Shown here: positions 27,501-35,514 of the stretch, piece after piece | Numbering within the stretch: position 1 is the stretch's first letter | Layout: each line of letters starts with the position of its first letter | From: Psychrobacter sp. Pi2-52 | Lineage (GTDB): Bacteria; Pseudomonadota; Gammaproteobacteria; Pseudomonadales; Moraxellaceae | Reading direction: 5' to 3' | NCBI RefSeq assembly: GCF_904846705.1 | Contig: NZ_CAJHBS010000020.1 | Span: 1-63,959 of the forward strand | DNA: 63,959 nucleotides | Notes under the pieces: generated by a model | What the model was told of the DNA's origin: nothing | Database searches by the model: none | Seen by the model: the letters and a program-made list of their open reading frames with translations, nothing else | Position numbers and translations under genes: made by a program

Positions 27501-29081
27501 ATGTCGTTTGCCCAAGTCTATACCCGTTCGGTGGTTGGTCTGCATGCTCCCAAGGTCATCATTGAAGTGCATCTATCGCAAGGATTACCTGCATTGACCA
27601 TCGTTGGGCTGCCTGAGGCCGCCGTGCGTGAGAGTAAAGACAGGGTACGCTCTGCTATTCTCAATTCAGGTTTTCAGTTTCCTAACCGCCGCCTCACGAT
27701 CAATTTAGCCCCTGCTGATTTGCCTAAAGATGGCGCGCGTTTAGACTTACCAATTGCTATCGGCATACTGGCAGCAAGCGGACAGCTTGAGCCAGAGGTA
27801 CTATCAGGATATGAGTTTATTGGCGAGTTAGCGCTCAATGGTCAATTGCGACAAGTAACCGGTAGTTTGGCAGTTGCACGTGCAATCAAAGCGGAAAAAC
27901 TAGCACTAGCATTGTCGCAAGTAGCAGCGAGTGACCAAGAGCAAAATAATCCCGATAACTCACCGCCGATAACACCGCAACTGATCGTGCCGATTGATAA
28001 TGGTCATGAGGCCAGCCGCGTTGATGGCGTAACGATACTAGCTGCTCAGAGTCTAAAAGCAGTTTGCGACCATCTGCAGTCGCTCGTTGACCCAGGTGCA
28101 AGCTATGAGAGTTTAGCCGTGGTACAGCCAAGTCCTGCACAGCAGCATGTTGGCTATCAAGTGGATTTAGCTGACGTCAAAGGACAGCACCATGCTCGGC
28201 GCGCGTTAGAGATTGCCGCTGCGGGTGGTCATTCATTGTTATTTACAGGGCCACCCGGTTCTGGCAAGACGCTCATGGCATCACGATTGCCAACGATATT
28301 GCCAGACTTGAGTGATGAGGATGCGCTAGAGGTTGCCAGTACGTATTCGGTGGCAGACAGCGACTACGACTATGGGACGCGACCATTTAGACAAGTGCAT
28401 CATACGATCTCGGCAGTAGCACTAGTCGGTGGTGGTTCACGGCCAAAACCGGGCGAGATTACGCTAGCTAATAAAGGGGTATTGTTCCTTGATGAGTTAC
28501 CAGAATTTGATCGGAGCGTGCTTGAAGTATTACGCCAGCCGTTAGAAGCCAAACAAATTACTATTAGCCGTGCTAACTCTCAAATGACCTTTCCGGCGAA
28601 TTTTCAACTGGTTGCCGCGATGAACCCTTGCCCATGTGGCTATAATGGCGATACATCAGGACGTTGTCGCTGTCGACCTGAGCAGATCAAACGCTATCAA
28701 GATAAGTTATCTGGTCCTCTCTTAGATCGTATTGATTTGCATATCACCGTGCCTGCGTTACCGATTGCCGATCTGCAGAATAGTCAGGTAGGTGAAACCT
28801 CCAAGCAAGTACGGGCTCGCGTGGTAGTCGCGCACCAGCATCAAATGCAGCGCCAGCAAAAGGTTAATAATGAGCTTAGCCCTAGCGAAATCGATGAATA
28901 TATCCAGCTAGGCGACAATGAAAAGCAGTTATTGCAACTTGCTCAGCAGCGCTTGAATCTGTCCGCTCGTGGTTATCATCGAGTGCTAAGAGTAGCGCGT
29001 ACAATCGCGGATTTGGCTAACAGTACCGATATCAACAGCGCCCACGTATCTGAGGCGCTGAGCTATCGCAGTAAAGCGTAA
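27501..29081 (+). CDS. comM: ComM/YifB branch-migration helicase, Mg-chelatase-like AAA+
   Basis: ComM is a hexameric AAA+ helicase that extends strand exchange during natural transformation. The 526-residue product has the N-terminal ChlI-like domain (about 1-120: QVYTRSVVGLHAPKV, GLPEAAVRESKDRVRSA). The AAA+ core has Walker A TGPPGSGKT near residue 255 and Walker B VLFLDELPEF near 330, with a Cys-rich loop NPCPCGYNGDTSGRCRC. A C-terminal Mg_chelatase_C part follows. I chose the ATG at 27501 because AGGAAG stands six bases upstream and the resulting N-terminus aligns with the family; the ATG at 27495 is too close. Residues about 140-175 form a polar insertion. Together with dprA it suggests natural competence. 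Confidence 0.93.
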   Translation: MSFAQVYTRSVVGLHAPKVIIEVHLSQGLPALTIVGLPEAAVRESKDRVRSAILNSGFQFPNRRLTINLAPADLPKDGARLDLPIAIGILAASGQLEPEVLSGYEFIGELALNGQLRQVTGSLAVARAIKAEKLALALSQVAASDQEQNNPDNSPPITPQLIVPIDNGHEASRVDGVTILAAQSLKAVCDHLQSLVDPGASYESLAVVQPSPAQQHVGYQVDLADVKGQHHARRALEIAAAGGHSLLFTGPPGSGKTLMASRLPTILPDLSDEDALEVASTYSVADSDYDYGTRPFRQVHHTISAVALVGGGSRPKPGEITLANKGVLFLDELPEFDRSVLEVLRQPLEAKQITISRANSQMTFPANFQLVAAMNPCPCGYNGDTSGRCRCRPEQIKRYQDKLSGPLLDRIDLHITVPALPIADLQNSQVGETSKQVRARVVVAHQHQMQRQQKVNNELSPSEIDEYIQLGDNEKQLLQLAQQRLNLSARGYHRVLRVARTIADLANSTDINSAHVSEALSYRSKA

Positions 29082-29131
29082 TCTCTGTTTGAGCAAGTTA
29101 CACTATGATGATTTGATAGGTTCTTTATAGA

Positions 29132-29815
29132 CTAAAATCTATCTTTCATAATCCAAGCAACCAAGTCAGCAAAGTGATCAAATGCCTCAGTCGGATTTAA
29201 TTCGCGAATATCTTGCCCATAGTTATAACCATAAGACAGGCCGAGCGTGTCCATATTGGCGTTCTGTCCAGCCAACATATCGTTCCTAGAGTCCCCAATC
29301 ATCACTGACTGCTCGACACTAAAGTTGAGAGTCTCACAGACGTGTAGTAGGGGCGTTGGGTCTGGTTTTTTGACAGCTAAACTATCACCGCCCATCACTT
29401 CACTAAACAAATCTTGCCAGCCAAACGACTGCAATATCTTCGGTACAAATCGAATGGGCTTGTTGGTGACTAAAGCAAGCGTATAGCCAGCTGCATGCAA
29501 CCTTTTGAGTCCGTCATCGACATCTGGATAGGCAACGGTTTTACTACCACTAAGATTCTTATAAGCCTCAAAAAATATTTGCTCTGCATGATCGGCTTCC
29601 TCAACCGTTAGCTCACCTTCTGCTACTTCCACTTTACCAACCAACGCGCGCTCTACGAGCAGGCGTGAGCCATTTCCTATCCAGTTACGTATCGTCTCGA
29701 TAGGGTAGGTGTCTTTGCCTAATGTGGTTAGCATGGTGTTGGTGGCGTCGGCCAAATCAGGTACGCTATCAATGAGCGTTCCATCAAAATCAAAAATTAA
29801 AAGCTGCTTGTTCAT
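29132..29815 (-). CDS. gph: Phosphoglycolate phosphatase
   Basis: This HAD-superfamily hydrolase removes phosphate from 2-phosphoglycolate formed during DNA 3'-end repair. The 227-residue product shows motif I IFDFDGTLIDSVPDL, with nucleophile and acid aspartates near residues 9 and 11. Motif II is LALVTNKP, motif III is the Lys in VKKPDPTP, and motif IV is VMIGDSRNDM. The cap domain is helical, in line with the Gph/PGP subfamily. It converges with comM with 50 bases between stops and no clear terminator. Confidence 0.88.
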   Translation of the reverse strand: MNKQLLIFDFDGTLIDSVPDLADATNTMLTTLGKDTYPIETIRNWIGNGSRLLVERALVGKVEVAEGELTVEEADHAEQIFFEAYKNLSGSKTVAYPDVDDGLKRLHAAGYTLALVTNKPIRFVPKILQSFGWQDLFSEVMGGDSLAVKKPDPTPLLHVCETLNFSVEQSVMIGDSRNDMLAGQNANMDTLGLSYGYNYGQDIRELNPTEAFDHFADLVAWIMKDRF

Positions 29816-29932
29816 TGTTCCTCACTATTGAAAATCGTTATATTTATTATATTGGCCATACCTTAGCACAGTAGCGTTCTGAGACCAGTCAATTTAGTTA
29901 CCTGTTGTGCTTAATGTCTTGAGCATTAGCAT

Positions 29933-30433
29933 CTATTCGACATCTTTATAGCGTTCACGATGCTCTTTTTTCATTCTTAAGTAATCTTTGTTCTCACGGC
30001 ATTCATCCCATTTAACTTTAAAGATTCGTGCGGATTCTGCTTTAACTGGGTCTTCCTCTTGTCGTGGCAACTCTTCGCGACCATGAGCGCCGCTTTGACC
30101 TTTTTTATCATCGGGTACCGCGCCTTTATATTTTTTGCCACCTTTATGATTGGCATAGCGACGAGCGCGGGTATAGCCCATTTGAATAAACTTGCGCGCC
30201 ATATCTGCGCCGACGAAGTCATCGTCAGCCAAGTAATCTAAAAACATCTGATAGATAGCCTCACTACTCTCGCGGGCGATATCGGGAGTCGCAAAGCGCC
30301 AATGAGGTAAAATCTCAGACTTATAAGGCTCTACCAGTAATACGCCTTGCTCACCGCGACCGACACGGTACAACTCAGGCTGAGCGCGCAAATCCAAACT
30401 CTTATAATCCAAGTCGTAATCAAACTCTCTCAT
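29933..30433 (-). CDS. DUF4385-family protein
   Basis: The product (166 residues from the ATG at 30433) resembles the DUF4385 family, proteins of unknown function also found in phages and bacteria. Features are an aromatic-rich N-terminus (FDYDLDYKSLDLRAQPELYRVGRGEQGVL), then EPYKSEILPHWRF and MARKFIQMGYTRARRYANHKGGKKY. A charged C-terminus ends in MKKEHRERYKDVE. I chose 30433 because AGGTGG stands upstream; the GTG at 30442 overlaps that site. It has no membrane segment. It stands alone, downstream of the tRNA-Phe terminator. Confidence 0.6.
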   Translation of the reverse strand: MREFDYDLDYKSLDLRAQPELYRVGRGEQGVLLVEPYKSEILPHWRFATPDIARESSEAIYQMFLDYLADDDFVGADMARKFIQMGYTRARRYANHKGGKKYKGAVPDDKKGQSGAHGREELPRQEEDPVKAESARIFKVKWDECRENKDYLRMKKEHRERYKDVE

Positions 30434-30574
30434 ATCTGCCACCTAGGCTCTGTACTATGATGGGTATCTATTCATTCATAGTTACTGAGTATACTGAGCC
30501 AAGCGGTGTAGAAAAAAGCACATAAATGTTATGCAACCGTGAGTAAAGCGAGCGATGAGTATAAATAACAGACA

Positions 30575-30611
30575 TAAAAAAAGCCCCAAACATTGCTGTT
30601 CGGGGCTTTTT
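30575..30611 (-). terminator. Terminator of tRNA-Phe
   Basis: A GC-rich stem AAAAAGCCCC with GGGGCTTTTT encloses a loop of about 14 bases. It is followed by T's on the minus strand, directly downstream of the leftward tRNA gene. Confidence 0.85.
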
Positions 30612-30627
30612 AGAATCTATTAACGAA

Positions 30628-30703
30628 TGGTGGCTCGAGGCAGGATCGAACTGCCGACACACGGATTTTCAATCCGTTGCTCTACCTACTGAGCTATCGA
30701 GCC
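30628..30703 (-). tRNA. tRNA-Phe (anticodon GAA)
   Basis: Read on the minus strand, 76 bases fold into a complete cloverleaf. The acceptor stem is GGCTCGA with TCGAGCC, the D arm is GCTC with the AGTAGGTAG loop, and the anticodon stem is ACGGA/TCCGT around TTGAAAA (anticodon GAA). The T arm has TTCGATC, and the discriminator A is followed by an encoded CCA. It is a solitary tRNA gene with its own terminator. tRNA genes are frequent integration sites, but nothing integrated is seen next to it. Confidence 0.97.
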
Positions 30704-30825
30704 GTCTTCGTTGAGGCGCTATTAAACTAAATATAGGCGCTTCTGTCAAGCTGTTTTTGCATTATATCTGATAAAAGGCGATAAATAATTAGATATTAGT
30801 AAAATTAACCGTTTTAGCACTTAAT

Positions 30826-31248
30826 TTAGTCTTTTACACGCAATAGTTCGTACTCGCTCATGATACGGTGAATATCAGCGTCCGCAGGGGCAAATTCACG
30901 TACGCCTTTTCTAACTTCGCAATCATAGACCAGTTTAATAAACTTGGCATCGATAGCACGTTTACGATTCTCCGGATGCACCGTGAGATATTGCAGGCGC
31001 TTAGCATTGGTCTGCCCGTCATCAAAGCAGGCGACCGCAGCGATAGGCTTATCATTGAACATACCGACATAGAGGTACTGTCCACGTTTAAACCCTTGCT
31101 CAACAAGATTTAATACCTCGAGACCGTCAGGCTGTGCATCATCACTATCGTACAACGCCTGCAAACGCTCTGCTAGCTCATTGTCGCGAGCAGGTTTTTT
31201 GATAAGTGGCGCATCCAAACTGTTAATGGCGATCGCTTCTAAAGGCAT
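30826..31248 (-). CDS. GNAT-like protein related to PanZ/PanM
   Basis: The 140-residue product looks like a small GNAT-fold protein of the PanZ type. PanZ binds acetyl-CoA and triggers autocleavage of aspartate decarboxylase PanD for pantothenate synthesis. Supporting signs are the length, the beta-strands YLYVGMFNDKPIAAVACFDDG and RLQYLTVHPENRKRAIDAKFI, and the C-terminal FAPADADIHRIMSEYELL in place of a classic acetyl transfer site. I chose the ATG at 31248 because AGGAA stands six bases upstream; the longer frame from 31344 adds a non-homologous leader. panD is not in the window. Confidence in the precise family is modest. Confidence 0.5.
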   Translation of the reverse strand: MPLEAIAINSLDAPLIKKPARDNELAERLQALYDSDDAQPDGLEVLNLVEQGFKRGQYLYVGMFNDKPIAAVACFDDGQTNAKRLQYLTVHPENRKRAIDAKFIKLVYDCEVRKGVREFAPADADIHRIMSEYELLRVKD

Positions 31249-31634
31249 AGCAGTTCCTATAAATAGAGGGTTTCTATAGTATAAATAAGCAGTATGAGAC
31301 AGCACAATGTCATAGCGTGCAGTGCCGTAAGTAAGGGTCTTCAAAGTCGGCGCGAGTCATGATTGATAATACTGAACACACTATTTTAGCAGAATGAGGT
31401 GATTTTGTGCGTGGTTTACCGCTTGGTCGTGGCAGTAAATGTTAGGGTTTGCTATGATGAGGCTATATAATATTTAGTATGTATAAACCCTAATATATTG
31501 ATATCTTTTGTATATATCATTTTTTAATACATTTTTTGCTAATGTCTGACCCAGACACTAGTAAAATATTTTGGGCAGGTTTTTGCCTTATTTATTGACC
31601 GCTTTTCACTGATAAAACCTGATAGAGAGTAGCC
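31249..31634. other. Divergent spacer upstream of hisB
   Basis: These 386 very AT-rich bases lie before hisB. A TATATAAT stretch occurs near 31466 and a small dyad TGTCTG-ACC-CAGACA at 31543-31557, about 78 bases before the hisB ATG. The dyad could be an operator, but its family is unknown to me. I see no histidine leader peptide or attenuator. Confidence 0.3.
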
Positions 31635-32300
31635 ATGACAGCCAATGCAACGACGACTGCTGCCACATCTGAGCAAACTGAGTCAAAAAACGTAAACCTA
31701 TATGGTCGCCCTGAACGTATCGCGACCGTTGAACGTATCACTGCCGAAACGCAAATCACTTGTACCGTTAATTTAGATGGTACAGGTAAAGGCACGGTAG
31801 ACACTGGCGTACCATTTTTAGATCATATGATTGATCAAATCAAGCGTCACGGTTTGTTTGATTTAGACATCAAATGTACCGGTGATACCTTTATTGATGA
31901 CCATCATAGCGTCGAAGACACTGGTATTACCCTTGGTCAAGCGTTCAATAAAGCATTGGGCGATAAAAAGGGCATTCGTCGTTATGGGCACTTTTATGCG
32001 CCGCTAGATGAGTCATTGACCCGTGCTGTCGTCGATCTGTCAGGTCGTCCTGGTTTGCATATGGATATCCCATTTACGCGCTCGCACGTCGGCCGTTTTG
32101 ATGTTGATTTGTTCAGTGAGTTCTTTTACGGGTTCGTCAATCACTCATGGATGACGGTGCACTTAGATAATCTAAAAGGCAAAAACAGCCATCATCAGAT
32201 CGAATCAACCTTTAAAGCCTTTGCTCGTGCGTTACGTATGGCCTGTGAGTACGATGAGCGTGCGTTGAACACCTTGCCATCGACCAAAGAGGCTTTCTGA
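31635..32300 (+). CDS. hisB: Imidazoleglycerol-phosphate dehydratase
   Basis: HisB dehydrates imidazole glycerol phosphate to imidazole acetol phosphate in histidine synthesis. The 221-residue product is the monofunctional form, without the phosphatase half found in E. coli. It has the Mn-binding motifs [10 protein letters not shown] and [14 protein letters not shown], plus [12 protein letters not shown]. An extra N-terminal stretch of about 20 residues is rich in Thr/Ala. hisH follows after 188 bases, which contain a large nested hairpin. Confidence 0.96.
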   Translation: MTANATTTAATSEQTESKNVNLYGRPERIATVERITAETQITCTVNLDGTGKGTVDTGVPFLDHMIDQIKRHGLFDLDIKCTGDTFIDDHHSVEDTGITLGQAFNKALGDKKGIRRYGHFYAPLDESLTRAVVDLSGRPGLHMDIPFTRSHVGRFDVDLFSEFFYGFVNHSWMTVHLDNLKGKNSHHQIESTFKAFARALRMACEYDERALNTLPSTKEAF

Positions 32301-32318
32301 GGCGCATTTAAGGCTCTT

Positions 32319-32391
32319 CTACAAGGTTACTCAAAAGGGCCAGTCAAGCGTGGCATACTGGTTGTACAGCCTGCGCTTGACTTCCTTGTAG
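32319..32391 (+). repeat. Nested inverted repeat between hisB and hisH
   Basis: An outer perfect 8-bp stem (32319-32326 with 32384-32391) encloses an inner perfect 9-bp stem (32342-32350 with 32374-32382). A 15-base bulge lies on the 5' side, one base on the 3' side. The apex can pair further (GGC/GCC, TAC/GTA). No T run follows, so it is not a simple terminator. It may be a structured RNA, a processing site or a relic of a small repeat element. Confidence 0.6.
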
Positions 32392-32488
32392 CAAAACCTT
32401 ATCTACACCTTAGTAATAGCCAACAATATAAACGGTCAATAATATAAATAGTACAGTAGTCAAAATATTTAAAAATGAGAACCAATCG

Positions 32489-33124
32489 ATGACTAAAGTA
32501 GCACTATTAGATTATGGTATGGGCAACCTGCACTCTGCTAGCAAAGCCCTATCGGTAGTCGGGGCAGAAGTCTCTATCACCAATGATCCAAAAGTCGTTG
32601 CGGCGGCTGATAAAATTGTCTTCCCTGGTGTGGGTGCGATGCGTGATTGTATCGCTGGCATGCATGAGGCAGGCATTGATGAAGTGATACGGCATGCAGT
32701 ATTTAATAAGCCCGTTATGGCCATCTGTGTGGGCATGCAGGCGTTGTTTGAGCAGTCAGCTGAAAATGGTGGCACGGACTGCCTAGGCATCTTAAACGGC
32801 ACTGTAGAAGCGTTTGACCCTACGTGGAAAGACAAGCAGGGTGCGACGATAAAAGTACCGCATATGGGCTGGAATACCATCAGCGGTATGGATTTTGACC
32901 ATCCGCTCTGGCACGGTATCGAAGACAATGCGCATTTTTACTTTGTGCATAGTTATTACTGTGAGCCTGCCGATAGCTCACAAGTAGCGGCGGTATGTGA
33001 CTATGGTCAACCGTTCTGCGCCAGTGTGATCCAAGACAATCTATTTGCCACCCAATTCCATCCAGAAAAGAGCCATACTGCTGGCTTGCAACTGCTCAAG
33101 AACTTCGTAGAGTGGAATGTGTAA
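32489..33124 (+). CDS. hisH: Imidazole glycerol phosphate synthase, glutaminase subunit HisH
   Basis: HisH releases ammonia from glutamine and passes it to HisF to make imidazole glycerol phosphate and AICAR. The 211-residue class I amidotransferase has the nucleophile Cys in [10 protein letters not shown] near residue 83. The His-Glu pair is in [13 protein letters not shown] near 190. The N-terminus [14 protein letters not shown] is typical. hisF, its obligate partner, is not in the window, and hisA lies 20.7 kb away. Confidence 0.96.
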   Translation: MTKVALLDYGMGNLHSASKALSVVGAEVSITNDPKVVAAADKIVFPGVGAMRDCIAGMHEAGIDEVIRHAVFNKPVMAICVGMQALFEQSAENGGTDCLGILNGTVEAFDPTWKDKQGATIKVPHMGWNTISGMDFDHPLWHGIEDNAHFYFVHSYYCEPADSSQVAAVCDYGQPFCASVIQDNLFATQFHPEKSHTAGLQLLKNFVEWNV

Positions 33125-33163
33125 GTAGGCGATAAACGTGAAGTGAATATTTAATTTAGTAGA

Positions 33164-33198
33164 AGGTAGATTATCAATTGTATAATCTGCCTTTTTTA
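33164..33198 (+). terminator. Terminator after hisH
   Basis: An 11-bp stem with one mismatch (33164-33174 with 33182-33192) is followed by a T run, 39 bases after the hisH stop. Confidence 0.8.
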
Positions 33199-33307
33199 TG
33201 CTCAGCCATCACTTTGTAGCTGCTATTCTTCAGCTATTATAGTTTAGCCATCATGGTTTAGTGATACGCTCAGTTATTTTCTACTCGCTTATATTTGGAA
33301 TATCTCA

Positions 33308-33697
33308 GTGGATTTTACTGCCTTTAAAATGAATGTTGTGGAAACAACTGGCCTTGCCAAAGATGCCTTACATATCTATGTCGGTGTTGGTGTTTATCTG
33401 CTGTGTCTGGTTGCGCTGCGACCTATTATCAAAAGCCAAGGTATTCGATCATTTATCGCTCTGATCGTCGTAACTTGCATTGCGCTGTTGGGTGAGTATC
33501 TGGACAATCGAGATACAATTGAATCGCTTGGCTTAACTGGCTTGAGCCGTGATCAGATACTCGCGAGTATCCGTGATTTGATTAATACTTGTATGCTGCC
33601 GTACGTGCTTTTTGCGCTGAATAAGTGGACGACTATATTTCGACCAACCAATAAATCGACTTCATTGACCAAGCGCCACAAAAAAACGGACTATTAA
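33308..33697 (+). CDS. Small membrane protein, unknown function
   Basis: The 129-residue product starts at GTG 33308 and has about three hydrophobic segments (IYVGVGVYLLCLVALRP, FIALIVVTCIALLGEYL, INTCMLPYVLFALNKW). I do not recognise the family with certainty. It follows the hisH terminator on the same strand and ends at a bidirectional terminator shared with avtA. Confidence 0.55.
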   Translation: MDFTAFKMNVVETTGLAKDALHIYVGVGVYLLCLVALRPIIKSQGIRSFIALIVVTCIALLGEYLDNRDTIESLGLTGLSRDQILASIRDLINTCMLPYVLFALNKWTTIFRPTNKSTSLTKRHKKTDY

Positions 33698-33711
33698 TCA
33701 GTCCGTTTTTT
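33681..33711. terminator. Bidirectional terminator
   Basis: A 12-bp perfect stem (33681-33692 with 33700-33711) has A and T flanks on both sides. It sits between the converging small membrane gene and avtA. Confidence 0.85.
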
Positions 33712-33749
33712 CGTTTTGCTATTTGAATTTATAACTCTAACAGCTCATC

Positions 33750-35072
33750 TTATTTTTTGGCTTCATCATACAGCTCACGTACGACTTCACCAATCGCTTT
33801 GATACCATCAGTCAATGTCTGCTCATCCGCAGCGATACTCATGCGGATACACTCGTGCGCATGTTGATAATCACTAACATCGACACCAGGGAAGAAGTAC
33901 TCACTTGGCACAATAAGCGTGCCTTTCTCTTTTAGGCGCTCGTATAGATCCAGCGTGCTAATCGGCAAGTCTTTAAACCATAACCATAAAAATATCGCGC
34001 CTTCAGGCTTATGAATGACCAAAGGATAATCGCCCAAGGCTTCTTTTAATAGCTTCACCGCGAGTGTCGCCTGCTTTTGATAAAACGGCTTGATGTCGTT
34101 ATCAGATAATTGCTTAATACGATCGTTTTCTACCAATGGCGTGGCAATCGCTGCACCAAAGCGTGTCGGTGCTAGATTGACCACGGCATTCATCGCACTG
34201 ACCGCTTCGATTACTTTGGCATCGGCCACGATAATACCAGTACGCATACCAGGCAAACCAATCTTCGACAGACTAAAGCACAGAATCGTATTGTCATCCC
34301 ACGTCAGATGCGCGTCAGAGTAGATGATATTGGGGAAGGGCATACCGTAGGCATTATCAATAATCAGCGGTATGTCATAGCGTTTGGCAATCTCGGCCAA
34401 ATGCGCCATTTCGTCATCGGTCAGCACGTTGCCAGTCGGATTGGTCGGGCGTGAGCAGCAAATCGCTCCAATACGACCTTCCTTTAGTGCTGGCAAGTTC
34501 TCTAACGCGTCAAAATCGACACGATATTTAAAGAAGCCTTCCTCACCATCATGCGTCACTTCATCGATATGCGGTAATACGGCGGTGAAATGCTGACCTT
34601 CGACATGCACGTCGCTATAGCCGATATACTCAGGGGTCAATGGCAGTAGAATGGACTTGTCGACAGATTCGTTATGCTCATCAGTGAACGCACCGCCAAA
34701 CAGATTAAACAGATAGAAAAACGCATTCTGTGAGCCATTGGTCAGGGCGATGTTTTCTGAGGTAAGGTTCCAATCATAATGACGGTTAAAGAAGCCAACT
34801 AACGCATCGATAAAGCCAGCATCACCTTGTGGGTTAGAGTAGTTCGCCATGCTAATAATCGCGCTGCTATTGGGTACGCCCGCGTCGTTATCAACACCTA
34901 GCGCCTTATATGTCTCCAAAAATAACTCATTAACGGCATCAATTTTGGCAGGGTTACCACCGCCCAGCATGTTGACTGGCTGATCGCTTTTTAGCGCGTC
35001 GCCCAGATCATCCATCAATTGTGAGATGCCAGTGGGCTGGGTGAATTTTTGACCGAACTTTGAGAATTTCAT
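33750..35072 (-). CDS. avtA: Valine-pyruvate aminotransferase
   Basis: AvtA exchanges amino groups between L-alanine and 2-oxoisovalerate (valine + pyruvate to 2-oxoisovalerate + alanine), with PLP. The 440-residue fold-type I enzyme starts with the family-typical SKFGQKFTQPTGISQLMDDLG and MLGGGNPAKI. It has CSRPTNPTGNVLT and IIDNAYGMPFPNI with the cofactor Asp. The PLP lysine is in LCFSLSKIGLPGMRTG near residue 270, and FLWLWFKDLPI is near the C-terminus. It is a single-gene unit. It lies at the left border of the AT-rich accessory pair. Confidence 0.92.
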   Translation of the reverse strand: MKFSKFGQKFTQPTGISQLMDDLGDALKSDQPVNMLGGGNPAKIDAVNELFLETYKALGVDNDAGVPNSSAIISMANYSNPQGDAGFIDALVGFFNRHYDWNLTSENIALTNGSQNAFFYLFNLFGGAFTDEHNESVDKSILLPLTPEYIGYSDVHVEGQHFTAVLPHIDEVTHDGEEGFFKYRVDFDALENLPALKEGRIGAICCSRPTNPTGNVLTDDEMAHLAEIAKRYDIPLIIDNAYGMPFPNIIYSDAHLTWDDNTILCFSLSKIGLPGMRTGIIVADAKVIEAVSAMNAVVNLAPTRFGAAIATPLVENDRIKQLSDNDIKPFYQKQATLAVKLLKEALGDYPLVIHKPEGAIFLWLWFKDLPISTLDLYERLKEKGTLIVPSEYFFPGVDVSDYQHAHECIRMSIAADEQTLTDGIKAIGEVVRELYDEAKK

Positions 35073-35228
35073 AAGGCTACCATGCTGTTTGGGAGGGTGT
35101 TATAAGAAGGAATTTGATTGATAAAAGTTAGGCTAGTATAGCAAATGAAGACTAGGTAATCCCCCCAATAAATAAGCAAACTGCATGGCTGATATTGGGT
35201 TATATACCTATACGCAATATGAAGTAAA

Positions 35229-35260
35229 AAAACGCCTTCTAAATAAATAGAAGGCGTTTT
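35229..35260 (-). terminator. Terminator, probably for the HNH transcript
   Basis: A 12-bp perfect stem (35229-35240 with 35249-35260) is followed on the minus strand by seven T's. It lies 255 bases downstream of the HNH stop and upstream of avtA. Confidence 0.75.
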
Positions 35261-35329
35261 AAATTCGGGTTTCAAGAGCTGAGTTTTTGTAGCTAATCCT
35301 GTTTTATGCTTGTAGTTGGCAGTCTGTAG

Positions 35330-35355
35330 CGCTACTGTATCTAAGTACAGTAGCG
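35330..35355. repeat. Perfect 10-bp inverted repeat
   Basis: CGCTACTGTA and TACAGTAGCG flank a six-base loop. No T run follows on either strand, so this is not an intrinsic terminator. It could be a protein-binding dyad or a scar of an insertion. Confidence 0.5.
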
Positions 35356-35514
35356 TTCCAATGTTCGAGCGATCACTCCTATTCAAGGTGCTGTAAGCGC
35401 CATAGTCTAGAAGCTATCGCTGCAATCTAGGCTAAAACGCTCCCTAAGGTGACTATTATTAAATGGGCAAAGCTTTAAGAAGGAATAGGTAACATCTATA
35501 ACTCAATAAAAATA

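Larger units (their letters stand above)
35073..35514. other. Hairpin-bearing spacer between avtA and HNH gene
   Basis: These 442 bases contain two strong inverted repeats (annotated separately at 35229-35260 and 35330-35355) and no credible gene. A short minus-strand frame of 105 codons is broken across these hairpins and has no family character. The spacer is the left flank of the accessory pair. Confidence 0.4.

Noticed and set aside
30628..30703. tRNA-Phe as integration site of a mobile element
   Set aside because: No integrase, no repeated tRNA 3' end and ordinary genes on both sides.
35069..35386. 105-codon minus-strand frame overlapping the avtA start
   Set aside because: It spans two strong hairpins and lacks family character; a terminator inside it makes coding unlikely.
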